A DNA stretch of 64,000 bases from the NCBI GenBank assembly GCA_031002005.1, contig JARYHS010008074.1:352246932-352310931 (forward strand), read 5' to 3'. Numbering within the stretch: position 1 is the first letter of the stretch; the number at the start of each line of letters is the position of its first letter. Shown piece by piece: positions 35,034 to 44,254 of this stretch. Below the pieces are notes generated by a model. The model was not told the origin of the DNA. It ran no database searches and saw nothing but the letters and a program-made list of their open reading frames with translations. Both the position numbers and the translations under genes were made by a program. This DNA comes from Vandiemenella viatica (Eukaryota; Arthropoda; Insecta; Orthoptera; Morabidae).

Positions 35034-35220
35034 TTACGCCTCGTCGACGTCAAGTTCATAGTGGCACGATGGGACTGGGGACAAGGAACGTGAAGGATTT
35101 CGGCCATGGCCTTTTGAAGGAAGCATCCGGCATTCGGCTGGAGGGATTTGAGGAAACCATGGAAAAACCAAATCTGGATGCTTGGACGGCAATTCGAACC
35201 GACGTCCTCCTGAATGCATT
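35034..35220 (-). repeat. SINE copy, minus strand, head-truncated
   Basis: The reverse complement of the SINE at 51882-52131: B box GGTTCGAATTG, then CCAAGCATCCAGATTTGG, GGCCATGGCCGAAATCCTTC, and the 3' end GTCGACGAGGCGTAAAG beside a T-rich (A-tail) stretch. The A box is lost. The same SINE occurs at the equivalent place in the second copy of the host element (63844-64000), so it was present before that copy arose. Confidence 0.82.
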
Positions 35221-35597
35221 TATTATTGTAACTGTAATAAGACTGGACGAGCCTGTCCTTCATCCTCACGCGCAATGAGTACGTTTCTCGACCCAACCAA
35301 CCTTTAGTGTTGGTGGTACGTGCACATTGAGTGAAAACGTTGCCGCATCTGATTTTGGTGGCAATCGTGCTATTCTGAATGCATTCTTTTGGCTAGATTT
35401 CTTAATCATTTCATATCTGAGCCTTCTAATGTTCCACAAGCAATTTTTCCGTTACCGTTTCCAAGATGATCTGTTCCCCTGCGTGTTCTCCAAATGTTCT
35501 CTGGAGGGCCTAGAGTTCTGAGAAGTTAGCATGCATGTTACTTTCAGATATGGTTGTATTGAATCATGCAGTAGAAGTTTTCTTTCCCATAGCCGAA

Positions 35598-35757
35598 ATA
35601 TGTTGATATTGTATAAACTGCTCTCGGGTGACTAGCCGAGTCAAGAGTGCGTTGTCACACGATATTTCGGCGACTTGACTCGGCTAGTCACCCGAGAGCA
35701 GTTTATACATTCTCAACGCCGAGAAAGACTTCGTTCTTATATATGTTGATATTGTAT
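35598..35757. repeat. Perfect 35-bp hairpin bracketed by 17-bp direct repeats
   Basis: Positions 35611-35645 and 35674-35708 are exact reverse complements (GTATAAACTGCTCTCGGGTG...), with a 28-bp loop. The 17-bp sequence ATATGTTGATATTGTAT occurs at 35598-35614 and again at 35741-35757. The layout suggests a short inserted sequence of about 125 bp with a long target duplication, or a foldback element. Confidence 0.85.
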
Positions 35758-36525
35758 CACATCCAGCTAAATGCATGGATGAAGAGGATGTGTGTGGGTT
35801 CAAACTCGTGGTACCAAAGCCCATTAGCAAAATGCGAAAGCCAATATACTCACTTACAATCATCACACTGTCGAATTTTTGCTACTTGGGAAATTGCTGC
35901 GTCAACGATTAATCCAGCAGCATCTTGTTTTGCCTGTTGATCTTGGATGCCTCCTTTTGCAGTTTTTGCATTAGTATCAACATTACACAGTTCTTGCTGC
36001 TCTCATTTGCTGCGTCACTTGTAGCCACTTGTTTCCTCACTGAAAATGATGCCTGCTGAAGTATCTGATGTTTTCAAACTACAAATCATTTCAGATGACT
36101 TTATTCCTCTCTGCGCAGCATAACTTCGGTATCCGTCAATATAACTGTGATGTTGGATCTATAGTTCGTTGTCAAATAGGTTTCATATTTTCCACAGCAG
36201 CAAGCCAAGTATTTACTACTATGCCACATAACCTTATGCAGGAGGAATCATCCGTGCATTAGCAAAAATTTGTGTGTTGGTGTGTTGTATCTTGAAGAGA
36301 TTTAATGCTTCATATAGCGACAATTTTTTTCCATTGTTGTACGGAACAAATTCAAATGGAACACATTGTTTCAATCCATTAAAACGGAAAAGAAATGGAT
36401 TTATGACTAATTTTTGACTTATTATAACTTAATTTTGACTGCATAAATAAACTTTGTGCCATTATGTTTTCAGTTTTGCAAATCCGTTTTTCAAACTGGT
36501 ACAAATACCATCAGGTTAATAGAAC

Positions 36526-36605
36526 GAAATGGTAGCTCAGTGGTTAAGGTATTTGACTGAAGATCCAAATCCCGTTCTCAGCAGTAATTTTCAAAGGCCA
36601 TTAAC
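36526..36605 (+). repeat. tRNA-like segment in the right inverted-repeat arm
   Basis: ATGGTAGCTCAGTGGTTAAG is a near-perfect RNA polymerase III A box in tRNA context. A weaker B-box-like GATCCAAATCCCG follows about 25 nt later. Pairs with 34557-34645. Confidence 0.6.
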
Positions 36606-37389
36606 CCGAGCTTTACCTCTGCCACAAGCTTGCTGTGTAATATGGAGAAAGCCAGAACGATTCTGTGGTTTTAATTCCACCTTAAGCTGTAGGTTCCCTA
36701 TATGTGGTACTAGTACTTGGTCAGGTTAGATAGCACAAGAAGCGCACTGCGCGGCCTATCCATAACACTGTACCTGGCGGCCGAACAATCCTTCGGGATC
36801 TCCCGGCCAACAGTGCTATATGATTATTGAATGGACCATCAGTAATCAAAGTATAGTACATATATATACTATGTCATACAGAAATACATATATATATCGG
36901 TTATATATACAGGGGTTTCAGGTCATTTTGAGCTGCACATTAGGTAAAAACCCAACTTTTAGGAAAAGTGTGAAATTTGGCTGATTTTCGAAGAACTGTA
37001 GCTCGCTTAATTTTGAGTTTAGAAAAAAAGTTTTATAATACGAAACTTGTAGGAAATTTTGTCCTCTTTCAAACTGAAAATAGAATATTTCTTGATAGGA
37101 CTTATCAGGAAGGAGTTATATACGAAAAACTGAAAAAAGTACCCACATTTTGATGTTTTTTGGCCACAGAAAATTGTGCCGAGGGTGCTGGAGGTCGAAA
37201 ACTTGGTTTCTGCATACTCTCACCAATATATACAAGATAAGAAAAAAAAATTCTACGTGATGTGATGTTTGTGAGACCCCCTTTTTACGACCCCGTTACT
37301 GGACTAGTTTGTCATGCCGCGAGCACAGCCTCTTCATACACAAGTTAAAATAGCTTGTGAAATGTATGACAAACTAACTTGTGCCAATG

Positions 37390-37652
37390 CAGGGGCGGAT
37401 CCAGGATTTTGGTTTGGGAGGGGCTTGAGCGGACTTTGGTTTGTGGGGAGGCTTGGCTTCAGTGGATTTTGACTTGGGGGGGGGGGGGGGCTAGAGTCGG
37501 GCAAAGCGTAGTATTGATAGTCTCCTCGGGCCTTGAATCCGTAGAGCTAAAAAAAAAGGTCTCCAAAATTACATTGTCGGAGGTGAACCTAGATACTTTT
37601 TGGGCGGGCTTGAGCTCCCTAGCCCCCCCTCCCCGCCCTGGATCCACCACTG
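37390..37652. mobile_element. hAT MITE with 8-bp target duplication
   Basis: The termini CAGGGGCGGATCCAGG and, inverted, CAGTGGTGGATCCAGG are the well-known hAT-type ends. The 8 bp on either side are TGCCAATG (37382-37389) and TGTCAATG (37653-37660), one mismatch. The 263-bp interior holds a G12-type homopolymer near 37479-37490 and no coding sequence. Confidence 0.92.
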
Positions 37653-37660
37653 TGTCAATG

Positions 37661-38287
37661 TAACATAAGTATCTTATTAGTTGTGACAGTGAAAGCTTAA
37701 TAATTAAATTCAATAATATTTCCACAAGAACAGTGGTTTTGCATTTCCAGACAATGTCAAAATACCTCTAAATTTGTTTATCCGAGCTAACGGCTTGCAC
37801 GTGTTGAAAGAGTGGAATTTGGTCCGATCTTCTCTAAACAACGCCCGTCATCCAATGTCAGGATAGCTTACGTATGGCTACCAGTTCAGGATAATCTTAC
37901 ATTTAGCAACCCTACTTCAGGATAAGCTCACTCATTTCGTGAATTCGGTTTAGTCATAAATTATTCCAAATTTTAAATCAGTCTGCATTACTGTTCACTT
38001 TAAATCTCACACATCTGCGCTACAGTTACAATAAGGTAACGAAGTGTGCGCTACAGCTACAATAAGGCAGCGAAGCGTAGGTAGTACCACCATTCATTTG
38101 TAATGTTCTAAAATGAATGAATCGTAAGAAGACAATTGTTTGAGTAGATTATGTGCAAATGAGGTAAAAAATTTAAAAAAATGTAAGATAAAATGTCATT
38201 GATGCGGTAACTGACAATGAGGCAGAGATCCGTAACCAAGTAAACGAGTCGCTTTGATGATTCTGTCTTAGAATTTAACATGAGACT
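37661..38287. other. Unidentified DNA with a short tandem duplication
   Basis: Nothing recognised except two copies of a ~31-bp unit, GCGCTACAG-TACAATAAGG-CGAAG-G, at about 38016-38080. Confidence 0.5.
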
Positions 38288-39287
38288 NNNNNNNNNNNNN
38301 NNNNNNNNNNNNNNNNNNNNNNNNNNNNNNNNNNNNNNNNNNNNNNNNNNNNNNNNNNNNNNNNNNNNNNNNNNNNNNNNNNNNNNNNNNNNNNNNNNNN
38401 NNNNNNNNNNNNNNNNNNNNNNNNNNNNNNNNNNNNNNNNNNNNNNNNNNNNNNNNNNNNNNNNNNNNNNNNNNNNNNNNNNNNNNNNNNNNNNNNNNNN
38501 NNNNNNNNNNNNNNNNNNNNNNNNNNNNNNNNNNNNNNNNNNNNNNNNNNNNNNNNNNNNNNNNNNNNNNNNNNNNNNNNNNNNNNNNNNNNNNNNNNNN
38601 NNNNNNNNNNNNNNNNNNNNNNNNNNNNNNNNNNNNNNNNNNNNNNNNNNNNNNNNNNNNNNNNNNNNNNNNNNNNNNNNNNNNNNNNNNNNNNNNNNNN
38701 NNNNNNNNNNNNNNNNNNNNNNNNNNNNNNNNNNNNNNNNNNNNNNNNNNNNNNNNNNNNNNNNNNNNNNNNNNNNNNNNNNNNNNNNNNNNNNNNNNNN
38801 NNNNNNNNNNNNNNNNNNNNNNNNNNNNNNNNNNNNNNNNNNNNNNNNNNNNNNNNNNNNNNNNNNNNNNNNNNNNNNNNNNNNNNNNNNNNNNNNNNNN
38901 NNNNNNNNNNNNNNNNNNNNNNNNNNNNNNNNNNNNNNNNNNNNNNNNNNNNNNNNNNNNNNNNNNNNNNNNNNNNNNNNNNNNNNNNNNNNNNNNNNNN
39001 NNNNNNNNNNNNNNNNNNNNNNNNNNNNNNNNNNNNNNNNNNNNNNNNNNNNNNNNNNNNNNNNNNNNNNNNNNNNNNNNNNNNNNNNNNNNNNNNNNNN
39101 NNNNNNNNNNNNNNNNNNNNNNNNNNNNNNNNNNNNNNNNNNNNNNNNNNNNNNNNNNNNNNNNNNNNNNNNNNNNNNNNNNNNNNNNNNNNNNNNNNNN
39201 NNNNNNNNNNNNNNNNNNNNNNNNNNNNNNNNNNNNNNNNNNNNNNNNNNNNNNNNNNNNNNNNNNNNNNNNNNNNNNNNNNNNNNN
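38288..39287. other. Assembly gap, 1000 N
   Basis: Exactly 1000 undetermined bases, most likely a fixed-size scaffold placeholder. True distance and content are unknown; long all-X reading frames across it mean nothing. Confidence 0.98.
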
Positions 39288-39421
39288 CGATCACAATTAT
39301 ATGGGCCCATTAATGTAGGACATTTTTAATTTTATTATTACAACATAAAATCGAGAAGCATGTTTGTTAATCACTATGGAAAACAGTTATGAAACAGGAA
39401 AATTTAAATATTAAATGTTAA

Positions 39422-40745
39422 TACGAGGTGTGTACAAAAGAAACCGAACTAATTAAATAACGCACCAACGGCTGCAGATAAAATTCTCTGACTTCCGTGC
39501 ACACTAGTGCATCTCTCGGCAAAAGATTGCCTCTTGTCGCACTACGGTTTGCTGCATTAGCTTACGAGTGACAGCCGTTGAGTGAGGTCGTGCGCAGAGT
39601 GCTCGTCGGATTTGTGAGAAAGCAAGAATGAAGGAATTGGAGGAGCAACCCGTCTGTGTGAAATTTTGTATTAAACTTGGGAAAACTTTTACCGAGACAC
39701 TTCAAATGCTTAAACAAACATACGGGGATGACTGCATGAGCCGAGCACAGTGCTATGAATGGTTTTAAGCGCTTTAAGGAGGGCAGGAGTTCGGTTACCG
39801 ACGATCCAAAATCTGGTCGACCATCCACATCAACAGACACCTCCATGTTGAGAGGGTTCGCACTGTGATTCGTGAAAATCGCTGTTTGCTGTCCATGAGG
39901 TTGCTGAAGAAGTTGGCATAAGTGTAGGCTCTTGCAATCACATCCTGAGAGAAAAACTTGAATGCATCGTGTCAGTACAAAACTGGTGCCCCCTTGTTGA
40001 TGGACGAGCAGAAGGAGAATCGAGCTATGATCTCTAAGGAGTTGCTTGAAAAAGCAAATGAGGCGAAAACTTCCTCAAGAACATCATTACAGGCGATGAA
40101 ACATGGATTTATGGGTACAACGTGGAAACGAAGAGGCAGTCTTCAGAATGGGTGGGGAAAGGATCTCCTCGACCAAAGAAAGTGCGGATGAGTCTGTCGA
40201 ACATCAAGGTGGTGATTGTCGTGTTTTTTGATTGCAAAGGAGTTGTGCACCATGAATTTGTACCACGTGGTCAAACGGTAAACAAGGAAGTCTACCAGAA
40301 ATTCTGACACGATTGAGAGATGCTGTGCGTAGGAAAAGGCCTGAACTGTGGGAGAATCAGTCGTGGATGTTGCACCATGACAATGCACCCGCTCACGCAT
40401 CGTTGTTTGTCACGAATTTTCTGGCAGAACATCGCACTCCCGTTGTGCCTCTGCCACCCTATTCTCCAGACTTGGCTCCAGCAGACTTTTTTCTCTTCCA
40501 AAAACTGAAAAACACTTTGAAAGGACGTCGTTTCCCGACCATAGAACGAATTCAAGACAGTGCGACGAGAGAACTGCGCACCATACCATTGGAGAAATTG
40601 CATTCCAGAAGGCATTCCAAAACTTGAAAAAACGATGGCAATGGTGTATTGATAGTGAAGGACAGTACTTTGAAGGGGACAGTGTGTAAAAGTTAGTATG
40701 ATGAGCAATAAAGCAATTACAACAGAAGATTGCTAACAAGACCTT
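39422..40745 (+). mobile_element. Mariner element, 5' terminus present, 3' end eroded
   Basis: The left end TACGAGGTGTGTACAAAAGA at 39422 is a typical mariner terminal repeat. The transposase pseudogene lies inside. At the right the sequence leads at about 40745-40755 into a diverged copy of the hAT interior (40755-41710), and I could not find a matching right terminal repeat. Confidence 0.8.
39628..40689 (+). pseudogene. Mariner transposase, full-length but frameshifted
   Basis: Mariner transposases cut and paste DNA at TA sites using a D,D34D triad. From ATG at 39628 the frames give MKELEEQPVCVKFC, YGDDCMSRAQCYEW, RPSTSTD, EVGISVGSCNHIL, then the catalytic blocks ITGDETWIYGYN (first Asp, about 40095), LHHDNAPAHAS (second Asp, about 40377) and PYSPDLAPADFFLF (third Asp, about 40485). 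I count 34 residues between the second and third Asp. Several one-base indels (for example near 39764 and 40300) and stops break it, so it is inactive although all three Asp remain. Stop at 40687-40689. Confidence 0.9.
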
Positions 40746-40754
40746 TTTGTAGAT

Positions 40755-41715
40755 TGCAATAGAACCTTCTGACGGGCTTCAGCAAACACCAGATAGTTTG
40801 TCTTGAATCTTGGCTCTAGGAATGTCGCAATCAAGTATTTTGAATCTTCACTTAAGGAGCCGAAACGACTTTTTAATTCAGTTTTCGAAAAGGCTCTCGT
40901 TTATGGTAAGTCAGGAGTTCTTTGTGCTTTCTCATCGTTATATAAATTTTTTTTTAGTACAGACCTTGTGATATTACTTCGGAATTGCAGTAGTCACCAG
41001 AACTTGTTATTTTTATTTCTTCAAATGGCTTCAATATCCTAATGCACTTTACCATTAATCACTACTGTTGACTCGTCAAATCAGTGTGCGATCAACCACA
41101 TATAGCGATTTAGTTCTTTATTGTTCCAACAGGAACTCTATCATATAAAAGTTAGAATTCCATATCGTGCTGATATCTGACATTTGCTGGTGGTCTGGTA
41201 AATTATTCTTGTTGAATCATCGGCAATTTTCTTGAGCCAAGCTCGAAAAATTAAAGTGCGTAACGAAACGTCTTGCAGAAGCATACTCAGCTACTCGTTC
41301 ATCCTTCACCATGTTGGCACCACGGAGCCCAATAGCCCAATTATTTTCGATCCTTTTAAGCTCTTTTGCTGTATTTCCCGTAGATGAGATTCAGGGATAA
41401 TCAATTGCTTTTCTTTCAATGTTGAAGATCAACTTGTCCCGGGGATGGCTAAAGGCAGTATAGGCATGATAGTGGCTGTAGCTTTCCTCATTTCATGAAA
41501 GTTTACTGAAAGTTTCATTTTCAAATGGTTTGTTTAGAAAAGGAAATGATTCAAACTTCCTGTCAAAATGTACCTCACAAAAAGTAATTCAAAATTGAAA
41601 ACTTATTGTTATTATTTATATTAAAATATTCCCAAATAGGCGATTCTTTCTTTACCGACGACATTTTTATTTTTCCTAACCTCAAATAACAACATTCTGT
41701 AAGGGACTAGCGCGA
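40755..41715. repeat. Diverged, end-less copy of the hAT element interior
   Basis: Blocks match 2280-2440 and 3030-3125 of the element at 1556-3211: CTTCAG-AAAC-CCAGATAGTTTGTC, TCTTCACTTAAG-AGCCGAAACGACTTTT, AAAGGCAGTATAGGCATGATAG and ATTCCCAAATAGGCGA, ending AAATAACAACATTC at about 41698. Neither TIR is present, and the mariner element abuts the left side. Confidence 0.65.
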
Positions 41716-42403
41716 TACTAGGGTAACCATATCAGCTTATCCCTCAGCTCCAACCATCTGGATAATCACTGTATGAACTTAAAACGGCTGCCACTTGTCT
41801 TGATTTAAAACCCAAGCAAGGAAAGGTTCATTAACATTCTGAAATAAGGTCACTGCTATTGTTTCAAACTCAGATGCACTGTATTCTTGGAAATAAATTA
41901 CAGTTGATGACAATCATAAACTTCTTCAACAAGTAAATGATTGCAGGAAATGAAAATCAATCAGACTAGACCGAAACCCCGTTTTGCAGTTTGAAAGTTA
42001 CATTGTTGGTTCCTAAAGTTCACTACTCTGCCAAAAATAGAAGATGGCTGCTGTAAAGCATGGTCTTCCTGCCCTGGCTACATGCTTAGTGCGCCACATG
42101 CTAACACGTCCTTCCACCTTGTGTGCACATTGACAACTGAACATAGAGTTAAAATGGCTGCGCAGGTCATCGTATATAGATTCAGATAGTTTTGGCGTAG
42201 TGGTACACTGACGACCCAAAATAGTTCTACGATCTCAGCTAATACTGCTTCTAGGGTACTGAAATCTTATCAGTAGATAGGGCGAGTAACTAACATATTA
42301 TATCCTTATGAAATTTTCTGTGGGTTTAACGGATTCGCTGTAAAAATAAGTTTAAACGTTAAAAAATGTGACGCAAATGCTATTAACTTTACCAATTTAG
42401 TGA
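41716..42403. other. Unidentified DNA
   Basis: No gene or repeat recognised. A 68-codon minus-strand frame at 42013-42219 resembles nothing I know. Confidence 0.45.
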
Positions 42404-42406
42404 TAG

Positions 42407-42950
42407 TAGCCCAGTCAATAAAGGTTTTGTGTCGGAACTCTTTCTGGTAAAGCTGATTTTTTCAAGGGTGATAGACCTTGATGAGAGGATTATTTTCTGA
42501 AAAGTCCCCGAAAATTCCAATGGAGCTTCCCTCCCTACCCCCCCTTTAAGTTTAAAAATGTAGAGTTTTACGCAATCGCATACAACTTTTTAACCAAACG
42601 TTTGTTAAGGTTATATTACTTACAGTTTTATTCCCTGATAAATATTCTACAACTTTTATAATAACATAATTTATGATAAGTGCAGCAGTTTTCCCGTAAA
42701 TTAACGAAATGTTGTAAAAAAACAATATTTTTTTGCCACCTATCTACGTTTTTGCAAAACCATACTTTTATTCTTCGCCAAATGAAAAAATGCTTCCAAT
42801 AAAAGTTGTAGCATATATATTCCTGAGTACATCGGTGTATAAACATATACAGTTATGTGTATTACTCTACTAGTAACATAGAAAACAGTAGCTAGGTTTT
42901 GAGCGCGAGAGCGCTCGGGAGTCGGCGGGCGTAGGCGAAAGGCGCCTTAT
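42407..42950 (+). repeat. Left terminal inverted repeat of the XPG-encoding element
   Basis: Reverse-complementary to 45960-46509. Shared blocks include TAGCCCAGTCAATAAAGG, GTCCCCGAAAATTCCAATGG, GTAGAGTTTTACGCAATCGC, and the inner end TTTTGAGCGCG-GAGCGC-CGGGAGTC. A pyrimidine-rich CCCTACCCCCCCTTT tract lies at 42533-42547. Confidence 0.85.
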
Positions 42951-43435
42951 CCTCATATGCCTATTCAATTAGTTAATACTGTAATTATAACATCTATTTT
43001 TAACACTTATACTCGTACTAGCCCATAGTGTGTCGACCTTTAATTTGTAATTTAGTAAATATTTGTGTATAATCAAAATAACATTAGAGTGATATGAGAA
43101 GTAAAATTTGTTTTTCTGATTGTAACATATTTGAATTAAAGATTTTAATTTTATTCATAATTAATTATTGTACACATTTGTATGCCAGTTTTGGTTCGGG
43201 GGATTTAACCTAGCCTTGTTATATCAGGCCATTCCATTATCCACCACCTATGGACCCGCCGTGTCCCGGACTGGCTAAACCGGCAGCTGTTTTAAATTAC
43301 TTGTGTTTTAAAACAGCATCACGGACCTCCCACCCACCACAGATATTATATACACCGATTTAATATTTACAAGTCATGATTATTGTAACTCATAAAACTT
43401 ATTTTATGTTTAGAAGCATGTCTCTTTGATAACGG

Positions 43436-44254
43436 TTACATATTAATCTGAGGAAATTCATCTTCTTCTTCTGAATACAGGTGTGAATTTAGGCAAGATA
43501 AGCCACTACAGTGTTCACACATTGCAGTGCAACTCAGGTTCACTTTTCTACATCCACAGTATTGTCCGCATCCTTGTTTACAAGAACATGACACTAAGTA
43601 CAGCAGTTCGTTTGGAGCAAATGGCTTCGAGGTAGGAATTGGTTTCAATGTTCTTTTGGTACCTCTCATTTCTTTCACGTTTTCAATTTTCCAACCCCAG
43701 TTTGTAGCATCAAGAGTATTACCTAACCATTTTTGAACTTGCAAAAATACTCTCAGCGAATGTTCACGACATGCCTCAGACGTTGGAGGTAATGTTGCTA
43801 GATGAAAATTTGATCTAAGGGAACTTTTCTTTGTTACTGTCAAGAACTTGTAGTAACGGGCTTCATTCAGATTTGAATATTTCTCTAACCCATAAAAACA
43901 TAAAACAAATTTCTCACCAGCAATCAAAAGGTCCTCTCTTGTTGTAGAATCATCCAAAAACTTCCTCGCTGTATTCTGCATATCAGGTTTCGATCTGAGC
44001 AATTCTATCGCTTTTAATTTGCCCATTCCATACATGCTGGATGTGGTATCACATCCGGTCATAGCGTGACAAAACAGAAGTAACTGACGTTGATCTCCAA
44101 ACTTTTCTATGAGAGTGGCGATTCTGTAGTACACTGTTAATGGAACTGCACCCCCTATCTCTTTACAGAAGTATATACAAGTACTTTCAGGAGCCAGTGC
44201 CGTAAGTAATACTATTAAGTCGGTATCGGTTCCAACGACAAATACCTCAGTCAC
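43436..44254 (-). CDS. XPG/FEN-like nuclease, C-terminal half, with CXC cysteine cluster
   Basis: A 272-residue frame that continues, after a one-base shift, the frame 44251-45759. Residues 1-20 hold EVFVVGTDTDLIVLLTAL, resembling the acidic internal (XPG-I) motif of FEN1/XPG nucleases. Residues 64-86 read AMTGCDTTSSMYGMGKLKAIELL, resembling the GCDY-x-x-GI-x-GIG-x-x-x-A-x-x-L helix-hairpin segment of the same family. Residues 223-254 are a cysteine cluster, CSCKQGCGQYCGCRK then CTAMCEHCSG-SC, like the CXC (tesmin/TSO1) DNA-binding fold. The tail is acidic. Similar proteins are common as uncharacterised proteins in arthropod genomes. The role in transposition is unknown. The initiating Met is an artefact of the frameshift; the true protein probably started in the upstream frame. 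Confidence 0.75.
   Translation of the reverse strand: MTEVFVVGTDTDLIVLLTALAPESTCIYFCKEIGGAVPLTVYYRIATLIEKFGDQRQLLLFCHAMTGCDTTSSMYGMGKLKAIELLRSKPDMQNTARKFLDDSTTREDLLIAGEKFVLCFYGLEKYSNLNEARYYKFLTVTKKSSLRSNFHLATLPPTSEACREHSLRVFLQVQKWLGNTLDATNWGWKIENVKEMRGTKRTLKPIPTSKPFAPNELLYLVSCSCKQGCGQYCGCRKVNLSCTAMCEHCSGLSCLNSHLYSEEEDEFPQINM

Larger units (their letters stand above)
33871..37306. mobile_element. 3.4-kb DNA transposon with ~900-bp inverted repeats
   Basis: Left arm 33871-34790 and right arm 36370-37306 are inverted copies beginning TAGTCCAGTAACGGGG. The 3-bp sequence GTT flanks both ends (33868-33870 and 37307-37309), a possible target duplication. A second copy in the same orientation as the left arm starts at 62689 and runs off the window, showing this is a multicopy family. 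Each arm contains a tRNA-like segment. The centre holds a SINE copy (35034-35220) and a 35-bp perfect hairpin, but no recognisable transposase, so the element is non-autonomous. The terminus TAGYCCAGT is shared with the coding element at 42407-46509. Confidence 0.85.

Noticed and set aside
36526..36605. A tRNA gene with a perfect A box
   Set aside because: The B box is weak, the acceptor stem does not pair, and a mirror copy exists in the other inverted-repeat arm.
38108..39329. Long open frames of 340-400 codons
   Set aside because: They run across 1000 undetermined bases and consist almost entirely of X.
42013..42219. Cys-containing 68-residue minus-strand frame
   Set aside because: No recognisable domain, splice sites or context.
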